A program made the position numbers and the translations under genes. Below are positions 38,578-47,003 of a stretch of 64,000 nt of DNA, piece after piece. Below the pieces are notes generated by a model, which saw nothing but the letters and a program-made list of their open reading frames with translations, did not search any database and had not been told where the DNA came from. This DNA is from Eilatimonas milleporae (GTDB lineage: Bacteria; Pseudomonadota; Alphaproteobacteria; Sphingomonadales; Kordiimonadaceae), in contig NZ_REFR01000010.1 in assembly GCF_003688555.1 (NCBI RefSeq), positions 496,001 to 560,000 on the forward strand, given 5' to 3'. Position 1 is the first letter of the stretch; each line of letters starts with the position of its first letter.

Positions 38578-39827
38578 TCGTACCTCAGCACTTCGACGGG
38601 ATCCAGGCGCGCCGCGCGCCGGGCCGGGATCAAGGTGGCGAAGAAAGACAGAATGACGGCGACCGCGACCGTGAGGCCGGCCTCCCACCAATTGACGAGC
38701 GCCCGCATTTCCGTGATGAAGCGGACGCTGGGGTCCCAAAGGTTCAATCCCAACAGTCCTTCAATCGCCGATTTTATGGCATCGATGTTGGCAATGAACA
38801 CCCAGGCCAGAAAACAGCCGAAAAGAATGCCCAGCAAACCGACACACAGGCCCAGCGTGACAAAGATACGCTCAATCGCACCGCGGCTGGCGCCCATGGT
38901 CCTGAGGATGGCGATATCCGCCGCCTTGTCCTTGACCAGCATGAACAGGCTTGAGGCGATGTTGAAGACAGCAACAAGAATAATCAGGGTCAGAACAATG
39001 AACATGGCGACCCGTTCCGTCTGCAACGCGCCAACCAGTGCCTGATTGAAGCTTTTCCAGCTGCGGACGAAAGCTCTGCGGCCAACGATTGACGTCAAGT
39101 CCGGCAAAGCGGCGTCGACACGTGCCGGATCGTCCAGAAACACTTCAATATTGCTGACACTGTCACCCAGACGGAAGAAACGCTGTGCCTCGGTGAGCGG
39201 CATACCGATGAAACTTTCGTCAAACTGATAGACGCCGATTTCAACCACGGCGGCAATCGGATAGGCGACAAAACGCAGTGTCGAGCCGAACGGCGTACTG
39301 ACGGTTTTCGGGCTGACGATGGTGATTTCGTCCCCCGCCGTCACCCCCAGGCGCCGGGCGATCTGATACCCAAGGACAATGCCGCCCATCTCCGGCGCGG
39401 CTTCGAGGGAGCCGTCCAGCACGCGTTTGACCGCGACGCCGCCCTGTTTGAACATGTCTTCGGGAAAACCGCGGACGATGGCGCCCCAGGCCTCGCCATT
39501 GTGGGTGACCATGACCTGGGATTCGCTGAAGGGCGTGACCCTGGCCACACCGGGCATTTGGCGCAGGTCGTCCGCCACCTCGCGGTAAGTGTCCAGCTTG
39601 CCGCCATAGCCCTGAACCAGAACATGACCGTGATAACCGAGAATCTTGTCGAACAGTTCGGCCCGGAAACCGTTCATCACCGACATGACGACGATCAGGG
39701 CAGCAACACCCAGGGCAATGGCAACAACCGACAAAATCGCCGTCAGGGAAATGAAGCCGTCGCGGCGGCGGCTGGTCAGATAGCGCCGGACCACCAGTGT
39801 TTCAAAGCCCTGCCCGCCGAGCGCCAC
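38574..39827 (-). CDS. lolC: lipoprotein-releasing ABC transporter permease LolC/LolE
   Basis: Membrane partner of LolD. The 417-residue product has one N-terminal membrane helix (about residues 27-50), a large periplasmic domain, and three C-terminal helices of the FtsX type (MFIVLTLIILVAVFNIASSL). It starts with GTG at 39827, where AAAGGA at the end of proS gives the ribosome site, 5 bp from the proS stop. As in many alphaproteobacteria a single LolC/E-type protein is found, suggesting a homodimer. Confidence 0.93.
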   Translation of the reverse strand: MALGGQGFETLVVRRYLTSRRRDGFISLTAILSVVAIALGVAALIVVMSVMNGFRAELFDKILGYHGHVLVQGYGGKLDTYREVADDLRQMPGVARVTPFSESQVMVTHNGEAWGAIVRGFPEDMFKQGGVAVKRVLDGSLEAAPEMGGIVLGYQIARRLGVTAGDEITIVSPKTVSTPFGSTLRFVAYPIAAVVEIGVYQFDESFIGMPLTEAQRFFRLGDSVSNIEVFLDDPARVDAALPDLTSIVGRRAFVRSWKSFNQALVGALQTERVAMFIVLTLIILVAVFNIASSLFMLVKDKAADIAILRTMGASRGAIERIFVTLGLCVGLLGILFGCFLAWVFIANIDAIKSAIEGLLGLNLWDPSVRFITEMRALVNWWEAGLTVAVAVILSFFATLIPARRAARLDPVEVLRYE

Positions 39828-39832
39828 GACCG

Positions 39833-41146
39833 TTATCCTTTCAGCCGGGCGACCAAGCCGTCACGGGGGATCTCCTCGCGCGTGCCGCTGCGGCGATTTT
39901 TCAGTTCAACCACGCCCTTTTCCAGACCTCTCGGTCCGATCGCCATCTGCCACGGCAGACCGATCAGGTCCATATCGGCGAATTTTGTTCCCGCACGTTC
40001 ATCCCGGTCATCATAGAGCACATCGAAACCGGCCTGCCGCAAATCCGCGTACAGGTCCTCGGCCGCCCCAGTACAGGCGGCGTCGCCCGCGCGCAGATTG
40101 ATCAGGCCCACATCAAAGGGAGCCACGGCCACCGGCCAGATAATGCCGTTGTCGTCGTGGTTCGCCTCGATAATGGCGCCGGCGAGGCGTGACACTCCAA
40201 CACCGTAGGACCCCATCTGCATCGGGATCTGACTGCCGTCCGGCCCCTGCACCACCGCGCCCATGGGCGCGGAATATTTGGTACCGAAGAAGAAAATATG
40301 ACCGACCTCGATCCCGCGGCCGGTGATCAGGTCATCGCCCGCCACCGGACAGGCGGCGGCATCATGGATTTCATCCGTGGCCGCGTACAGGCCGGTCCAG
40401 CAGTCAACAACGGGCTGGAGGTCACCGTCATAGTCGGGCATGGCCGCCAGGGGATCGAAAGCATCGAACCCTTTTTCATAAAAGACCTCACTCTCGCCGG
40501 TTTCCGCCAGAATGATGAATTCATGACTGAGGTCGCCGCCAATGGGGCCGGTATCGGCACGCATGGGGATCGCTTTCAGGCCCATGCGGGCGAAGGTCCG
40601 CAGATAGGCGACGAACATGGCGTTATAGGAATGCCGCGCGCTCTCTTCCGTCAGGTCGAAACTGTAGGCGTCCTTCATCAGAAACTCGCGGCCGCGCATG
40701 ACACCGAACCGGGGGCGCCGCTCATCGCGGAACTTCCACTGGATGTGGTAGAGGTTTTTCGGCAGATCCTTGTAGGATCGCAATTCCCGGCGGACAATGT
40801 CGGTGATCAGTTCCTCATTGGTGGGACCATACAGCATGTCCCGACCGTGGCGGTCCGTCAGGCGCAACATTTCATCGCCATAATCGTCATAGCGCCCGCT
40901 TTCCCGCCACAGATCCGCCGACTGGATCGTCGGCATCAGCACTTCATGGGCACCCGCCAGATCCTGCTCTTCGCGGACAATCCGTTCAATCTTGCGCAGG
41001 ACTTTCAGGCCCAGGGGCAGCCAGCTGTATATGCCGGCGGCGCTTTGGCGGATCATGCCGGCGCGCAGCATCAGCCGGTGCGAGGCAATGGCGGCCTCGC
41101 CGGGGGTGTCTTTCATGGTGGGCAGAAAATAGCGGCTCAGTCGCAT
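39833..41146 (-). CDS. proS: prolyl-tRNA synthetase, short alphaproteobacterial type
   Basis: Charges tRNA-Pro. The 437-residue class II enzyme has motif 1 ([18 protein letters not shown]), motif 2 ([22 protein letters not shown], read as two pieces around RPRFGVMR), and the motif 3 region [10 protein letters not shown], then a C-terminal anticodon-binding domain. The roughly 180-residue INS editing domain of the E. coli enzyme is missing, as is normal in alphaproteobacteria. The ATG begins [13 protein letters not shown]. lolC follows by 5 bp. The next gene upstream in relatives, DUF1467, is 1.7 kb away here. Confidence 0.96.
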   Translation of the reverse strand: MRLSRYFLPTMKDTPGEAAIASHRLMLRAGMIRQSAAGIYSWLPLGLKVLRKIERIVREEQDLAGAHEVLMPTIQSADLWRESGRYDDYGDEMLRLTDRHGRDMLYGPTNEELITDIVRRELRSYKDLPKNLYHIQWKFRDERRPRFGVMRGREFLMKDAYSFDLTEESARHSYNAMFVAYLRTFARMGLKAIPMRADTGPIGGDLSHEFIILAETGESEVFYEKGFDAFDPLAAMPDYDGDLQPVVDCWTGLYAATDEIHDAAACPVAGDDLITGRGIEVGHIFFFGTKYSAPMGAVVQGPDGSQIPMQMGSYGVGVSRLAGAIIEANHDDNGIIWPVAVAPFDVGLINLRAGDAACTGAAEDLYADLRQAGFDVLYDDRDERAGTKFADMDLIGLPWQMAIGPRGLEKGVVELKNRRSGTREEIPRDGLVARLKG

Positions 41147-41399
41147 CGGTCACACATAACCTGTTCTGGAAAGCGGGGATCGGATTATGATCGTTCGATC
41201 CTTTTGCAGGGGACGGACCGGAATGGCAACGGATTTGTGACGACAACCTTTTTCAGGCTTTGAATCATGCCGGATAAACCGGTCTCCGCGCAGGTATGTT
41301 TCAAGAATGTTGCGTGCCGGCAACAGATTGATGAAAGCGTACCGGCGGATACGGTCCTACAGGGCCGGAAGCGGATGACAGGCCGGCACGGAAAGCATA

Positions 41400-41582
41400 G
41401 GGTCCACCCACGTAAGCGATGCGACCCATCTGTGGCCCTCGCTTAGGGAGGAACGAAAAAAACGGCGCTGTTTCAAAATCGCCGGGTTAGAGCCGTCAGG
41501 GCATAATATACAAGGGGTATACCCCCGCCATATTATAAAATTCTCAGGGCCGGCCCCACGCCATCAGCGGGGCCGGCTTTTT
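41400..41582 (+). ncRNA. candidate small RNA ending in an intrinsic terminator
   Basis: Stem-loops occur at 41414-41444 (AAGCGA/TCGCTT), 41463-41484 (CGGCG/CGCCG), and 41503-41536 (ATAATAT/ATATTAT enclosing the palindrome GGGGTATACCCC). A terminator with 9-bp arms follows (41549-41557/41569-41577) and five T (41578-41582). The T-run faces the plus strand, yet no plus-strand gene precedes it, which is why an RNA gene is suggested. The 5' end and promoter are not identified and it resembles no RNA family I know. Confidence 0.35.
41549..41582 (+). terminator. orphan intrinsic terminator
   Basis: GCCGGCCCC (41549-41557) pairs with GGGGCCGGC (41569-41577) with an 11-base loop and is followed by TTTTT. 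On the minus strand it could also help stop the secreted protein gene ending at 41617, but the T-run on that side is poor. Confidence 0.8.
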
Positions 41583-41616
41583 CATTGATGGCTGTTCAAG
41601 GTACCCTGACAGGCCC

Positions 41617-42450
41617 CTATTGATTGACGCAGGGGTTCGGCAAACCGGCATTGTTGCCGCATTCATACAAGTCGGTGCCGGCGTAGCGGAGATTGATCAG
41701 TGCAAGATAATCGGTACCGTATTTGGTGATGGTCTGATTGAGAAAATTCTGAAGATTGGCCGCAGGGTCGGTCATGACCTCATCAATGCAGTAATTTTTG
41801 AACGTCTTCGCCGATCCGGGGAAAAGATCGGTGGTCCAGCCGGTCACGAGAGCGGCGACCGCGGCATCAAATCCGGCGGCTTTGCTGGCGCCGGTCTTGT
41901 AAGTGGCGTCCTCTATCTTGGTGATGTCAGGATCGCCGGCGGCAGCCTTTCCGGTCAGCGAGCAATTGAGCCCCCCGGCCGCCAGGCGGCCAACCGCCGT
42001 TTCGCCCGCGCTCGCACCCGGATATTTCAAGGACAGCGCTTTTTGCACGCTGTTGCCACCGCCCGCAGCGCCCTGCGCCGCCTTGCAGGCATAAAATTCG
42101 ACCGTATCGGGCGTACTGGCGTGAAGGTTCTGGAAAATATCGGCAAACGTATCCGCTGCGATCCCGGCGATCACACCCGCATTGCCGTGGGCGGAGACTT
42201 TGACGTCATCGAACCCGTCGAAGGCATCGGCATGTCCAATGGGTGTGATCACCGCGTCGGCAACGGACGTGCCGCTCAGATAAAACAGCTTCAGATCCGC
42301 AGTGTTTTTCATATTCCAGTCATAGGTGAAGGTGTTTTCCTGATTGTCGCAGACCGTCTTGGTCATCAGGATGGCGTTATCGGCGTGTGACGGCAGAGTG
42401 ACAAGGCCGACGACCAGCCCAAACAGTGCCCCGATCCATGGTTTCATCAT
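41617..42450 (-). CDS. secreted protein with a clan-CD-peptidase-like His/Cys pattern
   Basis: A 277-residue protein with a signal peptide (cleavage expected after SHA, residue 23). Residues 83-127 read VKVSAHGNAGVIAG, then a helix with FADIFQNLH, then VEFYACKAAQG. This is the pattern of clan CD cysteine peptidases and C80/DUF4347-like domains: a catalytic His before Gly, then a Cys after a hydrophobic strand. His88 and Cys122 are the candidate pair. Six Cys remain in the mature protein, so Cys122 might instead be in a disulfide. AAGGGAATAG precedes the two adjacent ATGs. It interrupts the usual DUF1467-proS neighbourhood and has no obvious partner. Function is unproven. Confidence 0.6.
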   Translation of the reverse strand: MMKPWIGALFGLVVGLVTLPSHADNAILMTKTVCDNQENTFTYDWNMKNTADLKLFYLSGTSVADAVITPIGHADAFDGFDDVKVSAHGNAGVIAGIAADTFADIFQNLHASTPDTVEFYACKAAQGAAGGGNSVQKALSLKYPGASAGETAVGRLAAGGLNCSLTGKAAAGDPDITKIEDATYKTGASKAAGFDAAVAALVTGWTTDLFPGSAKTFKNYCIDEVMTDPAANLQNFLNQTITKYGTDYLALINLRYAGTDLYECGNNAGLPNPCVNQ

Positions 42451-42827
42451 TCTATTCCCTTGTGTTGCATGACCCCTGAAAACACCCCTTCACGCCCAAA
42501 TCCGAACGCCCAGGCCTTGAGACAGCCGGCAAAATTCCGGCGCCCGATCGGGCGAGGCAACATATGCATGATGCATACATATGATGGTCCCTACGACACA
42601 TGTGCGCCGGTGCCGGAACGGGCGGGCGATGCAGCGTTACTCAGAGCGGTGGTGAAACGGTTTCCATGGTCACTGTGGGGACCACGGGCAAACCATGGGG
42701 GCGTTACCTGGATGCCAAGGCCGGAACGCAAAGGGTGTTTTCAGGTGCCGTGTTCATTAAGACGCACGGCACCGTCATTTGTGACGAAATTTCTATAATT
42801 TTTTGCGCGAGGAATTTCGGAGTGCAC
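42451..42827. other. 377-bp structured gene-free stretch
   Basis: No convincing gene. Inverted repeats are dense: GCCGG/CCGGC (42525-42541), the perfect palindrome CGCCCGATCGGGCG (42541-42554), CATATGCAT/ATGCATACATATG (42561-42583), CCATGGT/ACCATGG (42664-42698), GGTGCCGTG/CACGGCACC (42744-42773), GTCA/TGAC (42774-42785) and CGAAATT/AATTTCG (42785-42819). GGGCAAACC (42686-42694) followed by GAACGCAAAGG (42724-42734) recalls the first half of the cyclic-di-GMP-I aptamer. The left end must hold the promoter of the secreted protein gene. Confidence 0.5.
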
Positions 42828-43082
42828 TCAGCGGGACGGGACGGTGATACGGATCAGTTCGAAATCGACAATCAGATAATAGCCGGTGGTCAGAACAAGC
42901 GCGATCACACTGGTGATCAGGGCCTTCTTCTTCAGATTGGGATTGACCGGGGCGCTGGGCACGGTGCCCTGCACCACGCCGTCCTCGCTTTCATGCTGGG
43001 CCTTCACGCCGACGGGCAGCATGGCGAAAAACACCATCCACCAGCAGATGACATAGACAAGAATGATGGTGGCGATATTCAC
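42828..43082 (-). CDS. DUF1467 membrane protein
   Basis: An 84-residue inner-membrane protein of the alphaproteobacterial DUF1467 family, function unknown. Two hydrophobic segments (about residues 5-24 and 54-75) flank an acidic loop with HESEDG; the conserved WWMVFFAMLPVGVK is present. Its ATG overlaps the stop of the epimerase gene as ATGA, so the pair is coupled. Confidence 0.88.
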   Translation of the reverse strand: MNIATIILVYVICWWMVFFAMLPVGVKAQHESEDGVVQGTVPSAPVNPNLKKKALITSVIALVLTTGYYLIVDFELIRITVPSR

Positions 43083-43489
43083 GATGCCGCCTGTTCCAGC
43101 TCGATCAGGGTCCCGGAAAAATCCTTGGGATGCAGGAACAGAACCGGCAGACCGTGGGCACCGGTTTTCGGCTCGCCGTCGCCGAGAACGCGGGCGCCTT
43201 CGGTGACCAGCCGGTCACGGGCGGCGATGATGTCGTCCACCTCATAACAGACATGATGCATGCCGCCGGACGGATTTTTCGCCAGAAATCCGGCGATGGG
43301 CGAATCTTCACCAAAAGGGTGAAGAAGCTCGATTTTCGTATTGGGAAGATTGACAAAAATCGTTGTCACACCATGGTCGGGCAAATCCTGTGGATCAGAA
43401 ACGTCAGCCCCGAGAGCGCCGCGATACTGAGAGGCGGCAACCGCCAGGTCCGGTACGACGATCGCCACATGGTTCAGGCGTCCGATCAT
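43079..43489 (-). CDS. mce: methylmalonyl-CoA (ethylmalonyl-CoA) epimerase
   Basis: Interconverts the R and S forms of methylmalonyl-CoA (and in some alphaproteobacteria ethylmalonyl-CoA). The 136-residue glyoxalase-fold protein starts with the typical MIGRLNHVAIVVPDL and has LHPFGEDSPIAGFL, GGMHHVCYEVDDI and VLFLHPKDFSGTLIELEQ, with the metal-ligand His and Glu residues of the fold. It sits between rnj and DUF1467 in the common order. Confidence 0.93.
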   Translation of the reverse strand: MIGRLNHVAIVVPDLAVAASQYRGALGADVSDPQDLPDHGVTTIFVNLPNTKIELLHPFGEDSPIAGFLAKNPSGGMHHVCYEVDDIIAARDRLVTEGARVLGDGEPKTGAHGLPVLFLHPKDFSGTLIELEQAAS

Positions 43490-43558
43490 CTGTCACTTCC
43501 TTTCGTCATACGTCTTTGTGCGGATGCGGCCACGCGTGAGCCCGCACCCCTTTTCCGT

Positions 43559-45238
43559 CTAGAATTCTATGTCTTCCTGCCGGCAGATCAAGACATCCAC
43601 CACCGGATTTTTCCCCAGGTCGCGCCGACAGAAGCGGCGGATGGCGATCCGCGCGGCTTCTTCCACACGACCATCGGACAGACGCCCGCTCGGGTCCATA
43701 CGGTCCAGGGCCTGTTCGGTTTCGTCGATCAGGCTGTCAATCAGGGGGGCCGCGCCGTGCGGCGTCGGCAGACCGTGCAGGGACAGGCCGGGCTCCGCCG
43801 CCAGGGCGCCGTCATCGCCAATCACAAGGGAGACAATGACAAGGCCCTGCACCATCAGGCGTCGGCGTTCCACCAGGCTGTCATGATCCAGGGGCACGAT
43901 CCGCCGTCCATCCAGCGCCAGACGGCCATGCGGGGCTTCGTCGACCACCTCCAGCCCGTCCGGCCGGATATCGATGATCTGACCGTTGCGCGGCGCGAGC
44001 GCATGCGCCACGCCCAGCTCTGATGCGAACTGGGCATGACGACGCAGATGCCGTGCCTCGCCGTGAACGGGAATGGCGGTTTTCGGACGGATCCAGGCAA
44101 ACATGCGTTCCAGATCCTCGCGGCCCGGATGGCCGGAGACATGGATCGGTGCGTCCTTTTCCGTGATGACATCGATCTCGCGCAGGGCCAGCATGTTGAA
44201 CAGACTGCCGAGCGTCGTCTCGTTGCCGGGAATGATTTTGGAGGAAAAGATCACCGTATCGCCGGGGGACAGATGGACGTGGCGGTGTTCGTCGCGGGCG
44301 ATGCGGGCAAGGGCCGCACGCGGCTCGCCCTGACAGCCCGTGCAGGCAATCAACAATTTTTCCGGCGGCAGACTGGCCGCGTCCTCCTCGTCCACCAGCG
44401 GCGGAAAATCGGCGAGATAGCCGGTTTCGCGGGCGGCTTTCAGAACACGGTGCATGGACCGGCCCATCAGGACCAGATGGCGGTCATGGGCCTTCGCCAC
44501 GGCACCGATAGTCGCCAGCCGGGCGACATTGGAGGCAAAAGTGGTGATGACCACACGCCCGGTCAGCCCGCCGACAAGCCTGTCGAGAGCGTCTCGGACA
44601 CCGGCCTCAGAGCCCGATGTCTTGGCATTGAAGACATTGGTGGAATCAATGACAAGGCTGAGCACGCCCTTGTCCCCGAGCGCCTTCAAGGGCACGGACG
44701 GACAGGCCGGGCCGATCAGCGGGGTTTCGTCAAGTTTCCAGTCCCCGGTGTGGAACAGCGTGCCCTGCCCGGTTTCGATGGCCAGGCCGTGCCCTTCGGC
44801 GATGGAATGGGCCAGCGGGATATAAGTGACGCCGAACGGGCCGATATCCAGCCGCTGGCCGGGCGTGACCTCGTGCAATGTCACCTGGTCAGCCAGTCCG
44901 GCCTCGGCCAGTTTTTCCCGCACGAGCGCGGCGGTGAACGGCGTGGCATAAACGGGACAGCGCAGGCGGGGCCACAAATGGGCCACGGCCCCGATATGGT
45001 CCTCATGACCGTGTGTCAGCACCATGGCCGCCAGAGTGTCCCGTTCCTCATCGATAAAACCGACATCGGGGAAAATCAGATCGATACCGGGGGTACCGGG
45101 GTCCGCAAAGCTCATACCGCAATCAACCATCAACCAACGGCCCCTGTGGCCGTAGAGGTTGAGGTTCATGCCAATTTCACCCGATCCGCCAAGCGGCAAA
45201 AACAGAAGGCGATTGTCGTCCGGTTTCAAATAACTCAT
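43559..45238 (-). CDS. rnj: ribonuclease J
   Basis: Metallo-beta-lactamase-fold nuclease with 5' exonuclease and endonuclease activity in RNA maturation and decay. The 559-residue product shows the zinc motif HGHEDH (residues 76-81), GDWKLDETP, and the beta-CASP part with VSGHPGREDLERMFAWIRP and PVHGEARHLRRHA. The ATG at 45238 directly follows a GTG that could also serve as start. It lies between coaX and mce. Confidence 0.94.
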   Translation of the reverse strand: MSYLKPDDNRLLFLPLGGSGEIGMNLNLYGHRGRWLMVDCGMSFADPGTPGIDLIFPDVGFIDEERDTLAAMVLTHGHEDHIGAVAHLWPRLRCPVYATPFTAALVREKLAEAGLADQVTLHEVTPGQRLDIGPFGVTYIPLAHSIAEGHGLAIETGQGTLFHTGDWKLDETPLIGPACPSVPLKALGDKGVLSLVIDSTNVFNAKTSGSEAGVRDALDRLVGGLTGRVVITTFASNVARLATIGAVAKAHDRHLVLMGRSMHRVLKAARETGYLADFPPLVDEEDAASLPPEKLLIACTGCQGEPRAALARIARDEHRHVHLSPGDTVIFSSKIIPGNETTLGSLFNMLALREIDVITEKDAPIHVSGHPGREDLERMFAWIRPKTAIPVHGEARHLRRHAQFASELGVAHALAPRNGQIIDIRPDGLEVVDEAPHGRLALDGRRIVPLDHDSLVERRRLMVQGLVIVSLVIGDDGALAAEPGLSLHGLPTPHGAAPLIDSLIDETEQALDRMDPSGRLSDGRVEEAARIAIRRFCRRDLGKNPVVDVLICRQEDIEF

Positions 45239-45352
45239 CACATTTCCAATCGGACGGCCCTGAAGTGTCCGCCATCGGGGCCGGTTTCACGGTGCGGGCC
45301 GCACAGGGCGCGGCGACCGCTTGCGGCGAACCGGTCCTATTGTTCTACGACG

Positions 45353-46123
45353 TCAATGGCCATTGCGTTCATAGAGAAGGCGCAGGCCCTGTAATGTCAA
45401 GTCAGGCACGACGGCATCGATGGCCTCGGTCCGTGCCTTGAAAATCGGGGCAAGACCACCTGTGGCCAGGACGCGCATGGCATTGCCGTGTTCCCGGCGC
45501 AGGCGTCCGGCCAGCCCTTCGATCATACCGACATAGCCCCAGAAAACGCCTGACTGCATGGCCTCCAGCGTCGACTTGCCGGTGACCCGGTCATGCGCCG
45601 GTGGTTCGACGGCGATGCGCGGCAGCTTGGCGGCCGCCTGATGCAGGGCGGTCAGGGACAGATTGATCCCAGGACAGATGACCCCGCCAAGATACGCCTT
45701 GTCCTTGACGATATCGAAGGTGGTGGCGGTACCGAAATCGACAACGGCGAGCGGACCGTCATAGAGGGTATCGGCGGCCACGGCATTGACCAGCCGATCC
45801 GCGCCGACTTCGGCCGGGTTGGGAATGCGGATGTCCACGCCAAGGTCCATGGCCTTGTCCACGATCAGGGGGCGGCAATTGAAAAAGTCCTCGCACAGAC
45901 GGGTCAGCGGCCACACGATCTGCGGCACCACGCTGGCGATGATGGCGCCAGAAACGTCGCGCGGACTGCGGCCGTGCAGGTTCATCAGATGGCTGATCCA
46001 CACCGTGTATTCATCCACGGTACGGTTATCCATGGTGGACAGGCGCCATTCCTCGATAATTTCACGTCCCTCGAACAGGGCGAAGACCGTATTGGTGTTT
46101 CCGGCGTCGATGGTCAACAGCAT
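45353..46123 (-). CDS. coaX: type III pantothenate kinase
   Basis: First step of coenzyme A synthesis. The 256-residue product begins MLLTIDAGNTNTVFALF, the phosphate-binding DxGNT motif of this kinase type, and has NPAEVGADRLVNAVAA, VVDFGTATTFD with the catalytic Asp, and GGVICPGINLS. The ATG at 46123 with GGAG upstream is preferred over an ATG 16 codons earlier that would overlap the end of the biotin ligase gene closely. Confidence 0.95.
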   Translation of the reverse strand: MLLTIDAGNTNTVFALFEGREIIEEWRLSTMDNRTVDEYTVWISHLMNLHGRSPRDVSGAIIASVVPQIVWPLTRLCEDFFNCRPLIVDKAMDLGVDIRIPNPAEVGADRLVNAVAADTLYDGPLAVVDFGTATTFDIVKDKAYLGGVICPGINLSLTALHQAAAKLPRIAVEPPAHDRVTGKSTLEAMQSGVFWGYVGMIEGLAGRLRREHGNAMRVLATGGLAPIFKARTEAIDAVVPDLTLQGLRLLYERNGH

Positions 46124-46174
46124 GGCCCCAGGCTCCACAATGATACCGTTTTTCCGGGTTTTCGCCGGCAACCG

Positions 46175-46993
46175 TTACGGTGCGGCGGCCGCGAAAACAT
46201 CCCCCGCGTATAGGCGTTTTTCACGCCCATCGTCCAGCATGACGACAAGGGCGCCGTCCTCGGCCAAGTCTTTCAGCCGGGCTTCGAAACTGCCCGCATT
46301 GTTCCCCGCACCGCTGCCCATGGTGATACGCTGGCGTCGCCCCAAGCCCCAGGCACGTGCCAGCCAGGCCTGACGCACCGGCTCGAACGGGGCGGACTGC
46401 CAGCTTTCCAGATGGACCGCAAGGGTACGGGCCAGGTCTTGCAACAGGGCCTCGGGCGCGATGGACACACCTGTCGCATCGGTGACGCTGGTGGCGGGAA
46501 AACGGGCGTCATCAGGCGCATGGGCCAGATTGATGCCGATACCGATGACGATATGGTCGATATCCTGGCCGGCCTGCATGGCGCTTTCAATCAGGATGCC
46601 GGCGACCTTGCGGTCATGGATCAATATGTCATTGGGCCATTTGCAGGTGACCGATTCCGGGTTCACGCCTTCTGCGACAAGGGCCTCGACGATGGCCAGC
46701 GCCACGCTGAAGGGCAAGCGGCGCAAAGCGTCGCGCGGAGCCGTTGGGTAGAACAGATGGGACGCATAAAGATTACCGGGCCTGGATACCCAGGGCCGGC
46801 CGCGACGGCCCCGGCCCGCGCTCTGGCTGACGGCCTGAACCCATGCGGACGAGCGGACGGCATTCTGCCCGGCCTCGCCTGCCAGGAGCTGAGCGCGGAT
46901 ATTGGTGCTGTCGCAGATGCTGTACCGTAAGCCTCTGACCCCGGATGGCATCAGATGGCTTATATCCTCGGCAGCATCGGTTTCTCCGCTCAA
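46175..46993 (-). CDS. birA: biotin--[acetyl-CoA-carboxylase] ligase
   Basis: Attaches biotin to the carrier protein of acetyl-CoA carboxylase and similar enzymes. The 272-residue product has GRGRRGRPWVS and GNLYAS, CKWPNDILI, and GIGINL, then the small C-terminal domain. There is no N-terminal helix-turn-helix, so it is the non-regulatory type. The start is probably the TTG at 46993, since AAGGGA stands 6 bp before it at the nuoN stop; a GTG at 47020 overlapping nuoN is the alternative. Confidence 0.9.
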   Translation of the reverse strand: MSGETDAAEDISHLMPSGVRGLRYSICDSTNIRAQLLAGEAGQNAVRSSAWVQAVSQSAGRGRRGRPWVSRPGNLYASHLFYPTAPRDALRRLPFSVALAIVEALVAEGVNPESVTCKWPNDILIHDRKVAGILIESAMQAGQDIDHIVIGIGINLAHAPDDARFPATSVTDATGVSIAPEALLQDLARTLAVHLESWQSAPFEPVRQAWLARAWGLGRRQRITMGSGAGNNAGSFEARLKDLAEDGALVVMLDDGREKRLYAGDVFAAAAP

Positions 46994-47003
46994 GCCCGAT
47001 CCC

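Larger units (their letters stand above)
41147..41616. other. 470-bp gene-free stretch with several inverted repeats
   Basis: No credible protein gene is seen on either strand between proS and the secreted protein gene. The left part should hold the proS promoter (a CATAAT on the minus strand, 41184-41189, is a candidate -10 box). The right part, from about 41400, holds four stem-loops, described as a possible RNA gene. Confidence 0.6.

Noticed and set aside
39833-41146. Truncated proS
   Set aside because: The missing inserted domain is a normal feature of alphaproteobacterial ProS; both ends and all class II motifs are present.
41357-41380. CAGGGCCGGAAGC resembling the core of the signal recognition particle RNA
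   Set aside because: The neighbouring conserved AGCAG side and the stem pairing of domain IV are missing.
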